From assembly GCA_951804985.1 (NCBI GenBank), contig OX638135.1:66483931-66547930 (forward strand): a stretch of 64,000 bases of DNA, read 5' to 3'. The notes under the pieces were generated by a model. The model had not been told where the DNA came from and searched no databases. It saw only the letters and a list, made by a program, of their open reading frames with translations. Numbering within the stretch: position 1 is the first letter of the stretch; every line of letters starts with the position of its first letter. The stretch comes from Dryomyza anilis (lineage: Eukaryota > Arthropoda > Insecta > Diptera > Dryomyzidae). Below are positions 1-11,690 of the stretch, in pieces. The translations under genes were made by a program, and so were the position numbers.

Positions 1-2
1 TA

Positions 3-362
3 TATTTAACAGGGGATGAAAATATTTCATCGTCTATTGGTTCTCTTGAGCACCGAAGGACCGTTGGGTGTGTAATCCTGTTTTATAGGTATTACAATTT
101 TAAGTGTTCGAGGGAGATACATGGCCTGATTCCACCAGGTCGTGTGTCATCTCGTTCTACTCGGGCATCGAACCAAGCCCACCCCTTCGTAGTTCACTCG
201 GCTCTCAATAGAACCACGCATTACCGAGAGAATTCGTTCTTCAGTCGCACGATACGTTTGTGGAACAATCTCCCTGCGTCTGTTTTTCCCGACATTTTTG
301 ATATTGGCAAATTCAAAACAAACATTCACCGACACTACTCCATCTTTCCCCCCTCCATTTAG
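3..362 (+). pseudogene. 3' end of a non-LTR retrotransposon reverse-transcriptase ORF, cut by the window edge
   Basis: The frame is open from the first bases of the window to a TAA/TAG-type stop just after 362. The last ~120 residues have the usual C-terminal layout of insect non-LTR (LINE) reverse transcriptases: a stretch around LEHRRTVG, then HPF, then SFFSRTIRLWNNLP, then FKTNIHRHYS. This part lies downstream of the polymerase catalytic core, which must sit outside the window to the left. The following sequence has a short untranslated tail and an A-run near 434-445, as expected for a LINE 3' end. The reading frame is unbroken in the part visible. The motif match is from memory of the family; the clade (Jockey/CR1-like versus another) cannot be settled from this tail. 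Confidence 0.75.
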
Positions 363-2023
363 CCTATCATCCCTTCTTACGATCAACACTGTGCATGAAT
401 AGGGGGCATCCCCTAAGCGTTGGTTAATTTGTATAAAAAAAAAATCATTAAACGCAATGAATAATATTGAAAACAACGTAATTTAAGTACGCGTAAATAT
501 AGAAAAATATGTTTTTAAAATCTAAATTAGTGCATGAGGAAATAGCTATGTATTAATTTTAAAAGATGACTAGCATTAGATCATGTATTAAATGAGAAAG
601 GAAGATTATATTAGATATTTCATAAACAAGAATTCAGTACGAATTAGCCAAAGCAATAAAAAATACATTGTCACTATAATTGACCTATGTCAGTACTTCA
701 ATTTCATTGTCAAGAGCATTTTCAATGGAAACAGACGACAGAAAGATCATTGCACTTGAAGTGCAGATAGATGTGAGCGTAGCACACACTAAAGTGGGGC
801 ACAGATAGAAGTGAGGAGCTAATGTTATAAGCTATAAAATGCAATTCAGCGATTTGCATCTAGGAACCACTGCACTAATGTACCGAAAATGAAACGAGTT
901 AATGCAGCGTAAATATTTGAACAATAATTGAATGATAAGAAAAAATACAATACACAATCTAACAAAATTAACCAACGTTTTAAATGTGATCATTACATGG
1001 TAATGAAAATATATATGTACCTATTGAATGTACAAAAGTAGTTATGCATAAATCGCGCGCGCTGAAAATTGAAAATTGGCAATAATGATTAAATTCATAA
1101 ATTAGTGCATGAATAAATAGCTAAGTATTTTTGAAAATAATTAGCTTTGATTCTTGTGCTAATGAAATTATAAATAAAAGAATTTCTATATATTAAGAAA
1201 AAATTTAAGATTTTAAAGTTCAATAAAATATGTACGTAGGTGTAAAAGTTCAATAAACATATACAATTAAAATATAAAAATTTAATACTATGATGTAAGG
1301 TAATATAAACAAAGATCATGAATACTGAAAGTAAAAATGATGCTAAATATAAATTATTTATAAAGTTATAGTAGTCAATACAAAGTAATAAGTATTTTTA
1401 ATAATAATCCTGGCTCTGGAAATGCATTTCAACCACGACGAAGCATACAAAGAAATAAAACATGCACTAAGAAGAAGAAGGACTTGCAATCCACCAAACA
1501 ATAAAATTCGACGCAGAAGACACTAAGTTTAAATTTTAATTGTTGAAGAAGGTCGTTTAATTTTGTTGGGAAAAGGTCTGAAATGGTAATATTAAGTAAT
1601 GAAGTACAAGAGAAGAATGATAAAACAACATGTGAGAGTCATGGCGCGGACAACAACAATTAGACATCAATACAATGTTTAATTAAAAGAAAAAAGCTCA
1701 CTATACCCATGGATGTGGAAGTTCGACAAATCACCAAAGTTGCGACTATTTACCATAAAGAAGCAACAACATTTTACATATTTACGTACATATAATTAAA
1801 AGATGACAATTTTATCACACAAGAAACACGCTAATATTTTGTAAATAAGTTGAAGGAGTTATTCCATATACAGTTATTCAACTGTCAATGCGAACGTGAC
1901 GGAAAAAGAAATTTAACACATCAACAATGTAAACCATAATTGTACTAAATCAACAACTTTTCACACATTATTCTGACAATTTCCTCAACAAAAGAACATA
2001 ATTTCTTAAAGGAGAAGACGAAA
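363..2023. other. AT-rich intergenic DNA with no recognisable gene
   Basis: After the LINE tail the sequence is A/T-rich with only short, low-complexity open frames. A 31-bp segment at 524-554 recurs at 1099-1129 with about 28 of 31 bases identical (both begin AAATTAGTGCATGA), so part of this stretch is an old duplication or two decayed copies of one repeat. The A-rich stretch from about 1,600 to 2,020 could be decayed 5' sequence of the Penelope-like element that follows, but I cannot align it convincingly. Confidence 0.5.
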
Positions 2024-3263
2024 ATTAAAAACACTAAGAACCAGGAATATACGTATTCAAATATTTTTACAACAAGTGAAATGCAAGAATGGAACACAAT
2101 AGAACACCACACAAAAATACCAAAACATACATTTTTAAAGATATTGGAATTCTGCTTGAGAGACAATAACTATTTTAAATATGATGATAAGATATACACT
2201 CAAATATTTGGAATGCCGATGGGAAACCACTGTCCCCCACAATAGCGGATATCATTTTAGATAACCTACTTGACCACACTATAGACGAATTAAATAAAAC
2301 AAATACTAAAATAAAACTGATGGTAAAATATGTTGACGATATCTTCGCAAAAGTAAAGAAAAAAGACAAAGATTTAATATTAACAACACTAAATAACTAT
2401 CACAAAAAATTGCAATTCACGGTAGAAACGGAGATAAATAACAAAATACCATATTTAGACACCGAATTGCACAAAAATAACAACAAAATCGCATTAAACT
2501 GGTATACAAAAGAAATGGCTTCAGGAAGAATAATGAATTTCAATTCGACGCAACCCCTAAAACAGAAAATAAACACAGTGACAAATTTAATTAATAAAGT
2601 TGTATATATAAGTGACAAACAATTCATAAATGACAACATAAAGAAAATTAGGACAATTCTAAAATACAATGACTACCCCAACTATCTAATTGACAACATA
2701 ATACAAAAAGAAATTAACAAAAATACCACTGGCCAAAACACTGAACAAACAGAAAGATCTGGCAACACTAAACAATTTTTTAGTGTCACTTATGTTCCAC
2801 ATTTAACAAACAACAAAACTTTGCATGAAGAAATAACGAGAGAGGGAACAGCATTCGCGCACAAATCAAATAAAACTTTAGAACAGATCTTCACAAACAC
2901 AAAAGCGCCAATAGAAAAACACCAACAACATAACGTAGTATACCAAATAGGATGCAATGGAAACAACGACGAGCAATGCGAACAAGTATATATAGGAACG
3001 ACAAAGATGGACTGAGAATGGCAGAACATCAAGCAGACATTAGAAAGGAAAAGATGACAACAGCATTAGCGCAACATATTTTGGAAAGCGGACACACAGC
3101 TGATTTTGACAATATGAAAATTTTGGACAAAGAGAGAAGAACAAATACACGATATACATTAGAGAGTCTCAGAATACAACAAAAATTAACAAAAAAAATG
3201 AACAAAAAAGAAGACAAAGACAACACCCACTCAATATATTCAGTGGCGATCAAAAATCTTTAA
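2024..3263 (+). pseudogene. Penelope-like element copy 1: 5'-truncated reverse transcriptase plus GIY-YIG endonuclease, two frameshifts
   Basis: Penelope-like elements encode a telomerase-related reverse transcriptase fused to a C-terminal GIY-YIG nuclease. Visible here in order: an RT segment ending GMPMGN (about 2210-2230), the catalytic YVDD (about 2332-2343), the downstream thumb/linker region, and the endonuclease with the VVYQIGC and QVYIGTTK motifs followed by a conserved AEHxADIR segment. The N-terminal part is missing. There is a frameshift just after GMPMGN at about 2,226-2,240, because the catalytic part is read in another frame, and a 7-bp deletion at about 3,008 relative to the second copy (5,968-5,990), which shifts the frame inside the endonuclease. 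It is therefore dead. It directly precedes copy 2 in the same orientation, the head-to-tail arrangement typical of PLEs. Confidence 0.85.
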
Positions 3264-3602
3264 CGGCAGCAAGTGTTTAATGTTTGAATTTTGTTTTTAA
3301 TGTAATACGTTGTTTTTTAATTATAAATTTGATCTGTAATTGTTTGTAATAGTGCAAAAATTATGGTGTAATCAATGTAGTAAAAAATAGTAAGTGTTAA
3401 TTAAAATGAATGTTAAATATTGTAAACTACCAAAATTTTCTGTAAATTTAAAGATCCAATAAAATATCCCTGAAGAAGTTGGGAAAAAGCCAACGAAACG
3501 TCGGAGTAAAAGTTTTTACTTGCATAGAACCCTATAAAGACCAAAACAGCCTACTCATATAATTTAAAAAATATTAAAAATTGGTAAAATTTACATATTT
3601 CA
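3264..3602 (+). repeat. Penelope-like pseudo-LTR, first copy
   Basis: This non-coding block follows the endonuclease of PLE copy 1 and precedes the N-terminal coding part of copy 2. The same block recurs at 6,241-6,593 after copy 2, with only scattered differences; both end in a shared A/T-rich segment near 3,559-3,602 and 6,551-6,593. PLEs are known for such direct repeats formed by partial tandem copies. It contains the hammerhead-like motif listed separately. Confidence 0.7.
3470..3502 (+). ncRNA. Hammerhead-ribozyme-like core in the PLE pseudo-LTR
   Basis: The order is CTGAAGA (fits the hammerhead CUGANGA box), a GTTGG / CCAAC stem II with an A-rich loop, then GAAA, then CGTC. Hammerhead motifs with short stems are established in Penelope-like elements. 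The usual U at the N of CUGANGA is A here. I could not define stem I and the cleavage site with confidence; AGTAAAA and TTTTACT just downstream can pair. Activity is an inference. Confidence 0.5.
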
Positions 3603-6240
3603 AAAACCTTATCGGAAGGCCTGCCGAACATCGACCAACTTATTGGATCACACACTCATGCAAAATGAAGAATTTTTTCCAACATATTAAAATGAAATAC
3701 GACAATGAGACATGCATCCGACTCAAAGACTACTCTAGACAAAAGAAACGACTAGCTAAACAGACAGAGACTAAAATTCTTACTTTCATGCAGAGAATAT
3801 GGTATAATACCAAAGCACCTTACCAGCAGAATATCAGGAATTAGACAACTATTTAGAACAGAAACGATTCAAAAACTACAAGAAAAAACTGAACAGAAAT
3901 TTCTTTTAAAAATTCTCAATCTGGAGATCACACAAACATTAGGATAACAAAAAGAAACTTGCAACACAACGAAAATTAAATGAAAGCCACACTTAATGAC
4001 AGTGAATACAAAACATTCACATCAAATCAATGCAATATGTATCAGTACATAACATCAAAAACACAACTGACACATTCGTCCAAATTAATGAATTTAAAAC
4101 ACTCAATGTTACAAAAATTAGGATTCACATATAACGAAGACTGGTTCATAAACAAAACAGAAATAAATTTCCCCGAAGAAAGTAAATGGTTACTATCGCT
4201 GGGCAAAAAAATTCGCACTACCGATAACCTACAAGAATTTTTCACCAATACATTTAATAGCGGACATTGAACAATGTATACAAACAATAGAAGATGACAG
4301 GGAAAAAGAGGTTGCCAGATCTAAAATAACTAACAAAATAGCAACATACAATAGAAAAATTAAGAACACAACCAAAGAAATATTAATTCTCAAAACATTC
4401 GAAAAAACTCAAAAATTACTAAAACAACACAAAAATGACATTATAATAACAACATCTGACAAATGAAACAAAACTGTGATAATATACAAAGAGGACTACA
4501 ATAAGAAAATGGAGACGCTATTAGAAGATAAAACAACGTACAAAACAACAAGAACAGACCCCACATCTATACTACAAAAAATTAATAACAACATTATAAA
4601 CGATCTATACAAACACGAATTTATTGAAATAAAAGAAAAATTTAAATTGACATGCTCAGCAGCTCTAGCACCTAGAATTTATGGATTACCAAAGATCCAT
4701 AAAAAAGGATTACCTCTAAGACCTATATCCTCGTCAATGCATGTTCCCTGTTACCAATTGTCGAAATACATAGGCAAAAGAAATGGCTTCATGAAGAATA
4801 ATGAATTTCAATTCGACGCAACCCCTAAAACAGAAAATAAACACAGTGACAAATTTAATTAATAAAATTGTATATATAAGTGACAAACAATTCATAACTG
4901 ACAACATATAGAAAATTAGGACAATTCTAAAATACAATGACTACCCCAACTATTTAATTGACAACATAATACAAAAAGAAATTAACAACCAGTTGGGAAG
5001 GTTTGATCACATGGGAAATTTTAAATTTGGTGTTATTATGATAGTTAGGATTATCAAAATTATAGTCGGTCTAAGCCGACTATAAATACCCTGCACATAT
5101 GTGTGGTTACCATTCAAAGTGGTATATAGGTCACCAGGGTATACAAATTCGGAAAATAACTACAAACTTTCAATCGCTGAAGAATTTCCATTCATTTGAT
5201 ACCCATATTTACAAATGGGTAGGTGTACCGAATTTCGATTTTTTTTTTGGGAACCACAAGTCGTTTCGTGAGAAAACATTATTTCCATGTATGAAGTCAA
5301 TATATATTTGACCAAAAAAGTTTACCTAAGCACGTATAGAGTAAAACTGAACTGTAGATGTACATTTTATATGAGTTATTTGAATATAAATGGTCAGTTC
5401 ACAGGTCACAATAAACCGATATGCCTAATTTTTTCGCACATACAGCTTAGGTTTATAAGTAATCTAAATTAAGAGTTTCATTTATCTAACTCTTCAATTG
5501 TTTAAGTAGTAGTGATTTCAACAGGCAGACACACGGACTGACAGACGGACAGACGGACATCGCTAAAACAACTCAGGAGGTCATGCTGATCAAGAATATA
5601 TATACTTTTCCATACCGGAGATGCTTTCTTCTGGGTGTTACAAACGGCGTACCAAATTGAATATACCTTTCACTTTTAGTGTAGGGTATAAAAATACCAC
5701 TGACCAAAACACTGAACAAACAGAAAGATCTGGCAACACTAAACTAATTTTTAGTGTCACTTTCGTTCCACATTTAACAAACAACAAAACTTTGCATGAA
5801 GCAATAACGAGAGAGGGAACAGCATTCGCGCACAAATCAAATAAAACTTTAGAACAGATCTTCACAAACACAAAAGCGCCAATAGAAAAACACCGACAAC
5901 ATAACGTAGTATACCAAATAGGATGCAATGGAAACAACGACGAGCAATGCGAACAAGTATATATAGGAACGACAAAGAGAGCACTTGGACTGAGAATGGC
6001 AGAACATAGAGCAGACATTAGAAAGGAAAAGATGACAACAGCATTAGCGCAACATATTTTGGAAAGCGGACACACAGATGATTTTGACAATATGAAAATT
6101 TTGGACAAAGAGAGAAGAACAAATACACGATATACATTAGAGAGTCTCAGAATACAACAAAAATTAACAAAAACAATGAACACAAAAGAAGACAAAGACA
6201 ACACCCACTCAATATATTCAGTGGCGATCAAAAATTTTTA
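3581..6240 (+). pseudogene. Penelope-like element copy 2: N-terminal region, RT fragment and GIY-YIG endonuclease, interrupted by an insertion
   Basis: This copy keeps N-terminal coding sequence lacking in copy 1: a basic segment (about 3,600-3,840), a segment with KWLLSLGKK (about 4,183-4,215), the RT1-like motif TSDK-x-NKTVI with the glycine codon mutated to TGA at 4,464-4,466, and the RT segment IYGLPKIHKKGLPLRPI (about 4,675-4,725). At about 4,772 the sequence jumps to the region that in copy 1 lies at about 2,509, so the catalytic YVDD core is deleted. At 4,989-5,689 a DINE/mini-me type element is inserted. The endonuclease resumes at about 5,690 and is open to 6,240, with VVYQIGC, QVYIGTTKRALG and AEHRADIR all intact, so its nuclease frame is better preserved than that of copy 1. 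Overall non-functional. Confidence 0.82.
4989..5689 (-). mobile_element. DINE/mini-me type (Helentron-like, non-autonomous) element inserted in PLE copy 2
   Basis: Read on the minus strand it begins ATACCCTACAC and ends CCCAACTGG. Its layout is: terminal ATACCC/GGGTAT hairpin, a (TA)n run, a conserved core with TTCTTGATCAGCAT, a (GTCY)n tract, an inner GTGTAGGGTAT inverted relative to the 5' end, then a palindrome built on AGTCGGCTTAGACCGACT. That is the architecture described for dipteran mini-me/DINE-1 elements (now placed with Helentrons). PLE copy 1 gives the empty site: the junction differs from it only by two extra A/T bases. No coding capacity. Confidence 0.75.
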
Positions 6241-6593
6241 ACGGCAGCAAGTGTTTAATGTTTGAATTTTGTTTTTAATGTAATACGTTGTTTTTTAATT
6301 ATAAAATTGATCTGTAATTGTTTGTAATAGTGCAAAAATTATGGTGTTATCAATGTAGTAAAAAATAGTAAGTGTTAATTAAAATGAATGTTAAATATTG
6401 TAAACTACAAAAATTCTCTGTATATTTAAAGATCCAATAAAATGTCCCTGAAGAAGTTGGAAAAAAGCCAACTAAACGACGGAGGAAAACAATGGAGTAA
6501 AAGTTTTTACTTGCATAGAACCCCATAAAGACCAAAACAGCCTACTCATATAATTTAAAAAATATTAAAAATTGGTCAAATTTACATATTTCA
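6241..6593 (+). repeat. Penelope-like pseudo-LTR, second copy
   Basis: It matches 3,264-3,602 through the TAATACGTTGTTTTTTAATT segment, the hammerhead-like motif (6,448-6,480) and the A/T-rich end. In this copy the GAAA of the hammerhead core is TAAA and an extra ~14 bp follow it, so the ribozyme core is degraded. Confidence 0.7.
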
Positions 6594-7899
6594 TAAAAGA
6601 ACAACGTCAAACAACAACATGTACGTATAATTAAAGATGATTTCCGAAGATGACAATTTTGCTACAAGGACTCTTAAAACATTTAAAGAAGACAAATTCG
6701 TATTAGTATCCAGAAATATAATATTACAAAATTACCAATTTTAGTATCTGCTCTCAACAAAATACGATTCAATTTGACTGAAAAAACAACGCAACAAAGA
6801 AGACATCAAATTTAACAAAGCTAAGAAAATCAAGACGATGATGATAACAATGTTTTTCGAAACAGGGACAGAAACAAATAAAATTCAGCCAGCCAACCTA
6901 TACACGTAAACAGAGAGTAACAGAACTGCGATCACAACAGTTTTTTGTATAATTAATTTAATAGACTAGAAACACGTAAAGAAAAACTTGAAGAAACATT
7001 AAAAATATGAAAACTATAATTATAAACAATAACTAAAGATATACAATAAATATCGCAAAATATTTAAAAGAAAACAAATTGTTGCACAAATTAAAGCATT
7101 TAATGACTTAGATGAATTAATAAGAAAAACAACAGAGCAACACGGAACGCAGAGATTGCAAAGCTGTAACTTGATCAACTATTGTTTTGTTAATTGCAAT
7201 GTTCAGTGACTTTTAATGTTATACATTTTTATTTTTAGCGTTACATGAAGTATATAGATATTTAATTTTTTTTAATATCAACAATAACACTAAAATTACG
7301 ACCATTAATTAAGTAATTGAGTAACGAAGAAAAACATTAATATGACTTTTAAAATGAAAATAAGTAAAATAAATTATAATAACACAAATAATTGATGATT
7401 TCAAATATTATTGAAAGTTGAAATAAATTATGTTTAACTTAAGAAATATATTGAGGTATTAATGATGTAAAAGCAAAAACTATTATTCTTTTTAATAATA
7501 TTTTTTTCTTAAAATAAGGTGGAAAGAATGTTGTGAATCAGAAACATTTTTTTTATGTATTTAAGAAAGTGCACATAATCAGTATAAAGTTCAATCTAAA
7601 AGTTAAAAGCTCAATAATAGATGCATGTTAACTTAACATAACGTAAACGACGTAACTGGAACAAGTGCATAATGTTTATGAGTGCATACTTTCAGGAGAT
7701 AAAATTAAGTCTGCTTAAAAGCAACGAAAAATGCATTGGTTGCAATTTGATCCGAGACTCATGCTAGCAAGTGTGCCGTATATTTAAAAGCAACAACAAA
7801 AGCATTGGTTGTAATTTAAGTCAACATTAACGCCAAAATAATTAATAAACGTATAAAGCAAGTATAAAATATCCTTGCGTTTTTCTTTAATAATAAATG
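6594..7899. other. A-rich DNA without recognisable genes
   Basis: No open frame of note. The composition (A-rich on the plus strand, scattered ACAACA and AAAGAAAAC) resembles the PLE coding strand, so decayed PLE sequence is possible but not shown. Two direct copies of an AAAGCAAC...GCATTGGTTG motif lie at about 7,718-7,750 and 7,787-7,819. Confidence 0.35.
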
Positions 7900-9752
7900 T
7901 TAGGACTACAATTGTGGACTTCGACGAGAAATTGTCATTGATGAAAATGTCATCAGTAAAAAGCAAAAACAAAAGGACCCCTGGAGTCCGTAACAACGTA
8001 TACGCGAATTCATTTCGGACTGTCGAATGCAGCTTTGTGTCGATCTGCCTCTCTTTGGTCTTTTCCAGGATTTGGCGCAATGTGAAAATAGGTTCAATGG
8101 TGGACTTGCCAGGTCTGGAGCCGCACTGATAAGATCCAATCAGTCTGTTGACGGTGGGCTTCAGTCTTTCACATAATACGCTCGTTAGAACTGTATACGC
8201 GATATTGAGGAGACTTATCCCACGGAGGTTGGCGTGTATCGTGGGATCCCCTTTTTTAAGGATTGGGCAGAGTATACTGAGATTCCATTCGCTGGGCATG
8301 CTTTCTTCTGACCAGATTCTGCTGATGAGCTGGTGCATGCTCGTTATGAGCTCATCGCCTCCGGTCTTAAACAACTCGGCATGCAGACCATCCGATCCTG
8401 CGGCTTTGTTGTTTTTCAGCCTGTTGATGGCTGTGTACACCTCATCACGGTCAGGCTGCGGTATATCAACGCCGTCGTCAGCAACTAGGGTTGTCAAGCT
8501 GTCTTCCCTATCGGTGGAGTAGTTGTCATCATCGCCTGCTAGAAGATCGGAGAAGTGTTCTCTCCATAATCTCAGTGCATCCTGGACATCTGTTATTAGA
8601 TTTCCGTCATCGTCTTGACAGGAAGAGGGTTTCTAATTATCTTTTCTTGCGCCTGAAAAGATGTTTCTCTCCCCTCCTCTTCTACTACCGAATGCAGGGT
8701 GGCTCTATATACAGCGTCTTTCTCTGCAGTGGCTGCGCGAAACTCTTCGTCATACCACTTGTTCCGTAGTTGGCGTTGGAATCCATATCATCTAGAGGGG
8801 GAGTGCCTTGGGCAAGTAAGTGTGAGAGTCGAGCGGCATAGGACTGTTCGAACTGTTGTGTGTGCAGCTTACTGACGTCTATCTTTCTTTGCGTGGGTTT
8901 TCGTGCGTTTTTCGTGCGTTTTCGCGCATAATCGTGTGCAAACCTTGTTACAAGGAAGTGATCCGAGTCGATGTTGGCATTTCGAATCGAGCGTACGTCC
9001 ATCACACTAGAAGCGTGCCTTCCATCAATCACAACATGATCAATTTGGTTGCGCGTGTTCTGATCGGGAGACCGCCACGTGACCTTGTGAATATTGAGAT
9101 GCTGGAATATAGTATTTTTAATTACCATGTTTCGTGCTGCGGCGAAATCGATCAGCCTCATTCCATTATCAGAGGTGTTGTCGTTTAGGCTGAATTGTCC
9201 AACTGTTGGACCCCTCATGGTCCACCTTGGCATTAAAGTCACCAATCACAATTTTGATGTCGTGTCGGGGGCAGCGCTTATAGGCTTTGTCGAGGCGCTC
9301 ATAGAAGGTCTTTTTGGTTTCATCGTCATTCTCATTCGTCGGAGCGTGCGCACAAATAAGGCTGATGTGGAAGTATTTAGCCTTGATGCGGATTGTCGAC
9401 AGTGGTTCATTCACGGGTTTGAACCTAGAGACAAGGTGGCGGAGTCTCTTGCCGACTTTAAATTCATGTCTCTCCGCATTGCAGCTGTATTAAATGTCAC
9501 AGGATGCCTGTCCTGTCCATCGCATTTCCTGGATGCGGTGATATCAGCCTTGTATTTTTCGAGGACATCAACCAGCTGGATAGTGGCACCTTTCCTATAA
9601 AGGGTTCGGACATTCCAGGTGCATATCCGTAAATCATAGTCCTTTATACGATTGCGTAGGTTGCCATCGTGTTTTCGGGTCGGTATCCGAGGCATGTTAT
9701 CTGTTTTCGTTGAATCATCTTTTTTATATGGCGGGTAACAAGCCCAACGCAC
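7900..9752 (-). pseudogene. Broken RTE-type non-LTR retrotransposon: AP-like endonuclease and N-terminal half of reverse transcriptase
   Basis: Read on the minus strand from about 9,680: the endonuclease start LRICTWNVRTL, then DVLEKYKADI, later IVIGDFNAK (about 9,240-9,265), IDHVVIDGR and DSDHFLV near 8,940-9,030. These are the conserved blocks of the APE-type endonuclease of RTE-clade elements. The reverse transcriptase follows: LKNNKAAGSDGLHAELFK (about 8,380-8,435), PILKKGDP, RGISLLNIAY, YQCGSRPGKSTI and TLRQILEKT (about 8,050-8,070). After that the alignment to an RT stops; the catalytic aspartates and the C-terminal half are not convincingly present, so the element is truncated or rearranged near 8,030. 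Several frameshifts separate the pieces. The promoter-proximal end lies at 9,750-10,640, where it is tandemly duplicated. Domain order is clear; the clade assignment rests on motif memory. Confidence 0.8.
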
Positions 9753-10642
9753 AACCCCTATTTTGGAGGGCCAATATCCCAGTCTCGTTTGTCCCCGACC
9801 AGACCACCCACCGGGGATGAAACCCGATCATCAGCTGGTTGCTCGTGTTAACAGGGTTCACCAACGTGATGGTGAGACTAGGAATTGTGTAGGAGAGGCT
9901 ATGGTAACTAACAGAAGTCGGTTATTGGATTGCTCATGCACTACACTATATCCGCCCTAATTTACATAATTCCATCATCCGCTTTTTTTTTTTTTAATTC
10001 ATACCACATTTACAATTCTTATTGTACTGTGAAGTGATGACTATTGATAAAAGTTTACGAAAATTAAAATAAAGTCAACAGTTTTGAAAAGTATTTCAAA
10101 AATTCATTACATAAATGGTAATTGAACATTCCAGGTGCATATCCGTAAATCATAGTCCTTTATACGATTGCGTAGGTTGCCATCGTGTTTTCGGGTCGGT
10201 ATCCGAGGCATGTTATCTGTTTTCGTTGAATCATCTTTTTTATATGGCGGGTAACAAGCCCAACGCACAACCCCTATTTTGGAGGGCCAATATCCCAGTC
10301 TCATTTGTCCCCGACCAGACCACCCACCGGGGATGAAACCCGATCATCAGCTGGTTGCTCGTGTTAACAGGGTTCACCAACGTGATGGTGAGACTAGGAA
10401 TTGTGTAGGAGAGGCTATGGTAACTAACAGAAGTCGGTTATTGGATTGCTCATGCACTACACTATATCCGCCCTAATTTACATAATTCCATCATCCGCTT
10501 TTTTTTTTTTTAATTCATACCACATTTACAATTGTTATTGTACTGTGAAGTGGTGACTATTGATAAAAGTTTACGAAAATTAAAATAAAGTCAACAGTTT
10601 TGAAAAGTATTTCAAAAATTCATTACATAAATGGTAATTGAA
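9611..10642 (-). repeat. 516-bp tandem duplication of the RTE element's 5' end
   Basis: Unit 1 spans 9,611-10,126 and unit 2 spans 10,127-10,642; both begin CATTCCAGGTGCATATCCGT and end GTAATTGAA. They differ at only a few bases. Each carries the element's 5' untranslated region and, on the minus strand, the start of the endonuclease frame up to CTWNV. The outer unit therefore ends abruptly in the endonuclease. The near identity points to a recent duplication. Confidence 0.85.
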
Positions 10643-10731
10643 AAATAAAATTATTAATTTACAGTATTTTTTACAGTATTACATGTTTTGGATTAAGAAG
10701 ATTTAAATAACAATATAAATTGTATATCCTA

Positions 10732-11124
10732 TCTATATATATAAACTTTTGGTCCGTCTGTCTGTGTGTCTGTCTGTTTGTTCCAGCATCACGTCTAAAC
10801 CGCTGAACCGATTTGACTGAAATTTTCGCACGAAGATACTATGCAGTCCGGACAGAGGATATATATGGACGGGATTGGACAACGGTTCGTTGCACCTCCC
10901 ATACAACCTAAACTGAGAAAGAATTGTCTATGAGAAATGTTTTTTTAGCGGAGAATTAGTTTTGTTTCGGTTACTACATTTATAAAATTAATAATAAAAA
11001 AAACGTCCATACCGAAGCACGGGTCCCTGATATAAATAATAAAAATGTTTTTTATATTAATAAAATTGTTCCGTATCCTTGCATTCACAAAATCTTTGCA
11101 CGAGTCGTGCAAAGGTTCAGCTAG
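10732..11124 (+). mobile_element. Non-autonomous Helitron, 393 bp
   Basis: The 5' end is A|TCTATATATATAAA. The 3' end has a perfect stem TTTGCACGA / TCGTGCAAA (11,095-11,113) followed seven bases later by CTAG|T. TC at the 5' end, a hairpin shortly before CTRR, and insertion between A and T are the Helitron hallmarks. There is a short TCTG-rich tract near 10,750. It has no open frame. Confidence 0.75.
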
Positions 11125-11369
11125 TTAATATAATAAATCTCTATGTTTGTTTATTTGTTTCGCTTCTCCGCCTAACAACTGATCCGATTTGCTTTAAATT
11201 TTTAGCACAGATACGGTAGGGTCTGGAAGGAATGATGTATATGTGCGGGATTGGAAACAGCCTAAACTTCCAAATCGATATAGCTTTGCACTTACAGCAG
11301 CTGCAAACATGAAAAAAAAACCCAAATAAAAAAAAGAAAGTTCAACCAAATTTTTTTTCATAATTTTTG

Positions 11370-11690
11370 AACATTGATGTTTTTGTAGATTATTTTTTTT
11401 TCAACTGGTGATTTCGACCATTGCGTTTTTATTGTCGTCCAAGTTTTTTTTTTAACATTGTTGTTTTTTTTTGGGTTTTTTTTTTTTGTAAAATGTTCAT
11501 TTCGACCATTGCGTCCTTTTTGTCCTCCATAATTGTTTTTTTCAAAATTTTTCGAACATTGTTGTTTTGTCGAATAATTCTTGTTGTAAAATGGTGATTT
11601 CGACCATTGCGTACTTTTTGTCATCCAACATTTTTCAAACATTGTTGTTTTTTTCGAATAATTTTTTTATGTAAAATTGTGATTTCGAAA
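11370..11690 (+). repeat. Tandem repeat of about 90 bp, roughly 3.5 units
   Basis: Each unit contains ACATTGTTG(T)n, a T-rich stretch, then TGATTTCGACCATTGCG and a TTTTTGTCNTCC segment. Units begin near 11,371, 11,456, 11,557 and 11,638. The T-tract lengths vary strongly between units. Confidence 0.7.

Noticed and set aside
7900..8030. Reverse-transcriptase catalytic motif (TDD in an LLFLLFTDDIF stretch) of the RTE element
   Set aside because: The surrounding residues do not follow the order expected between the fingers and the catalytic motif, and the frame runs into low-complexity sequence; treated as chance or rearranged sequence.
8856..9600. Plus-strand open frames of 110-168 codons
   Set aside because: They are antisense shadows of the minus-strand RTE endonuclease, whose motifs are clear.
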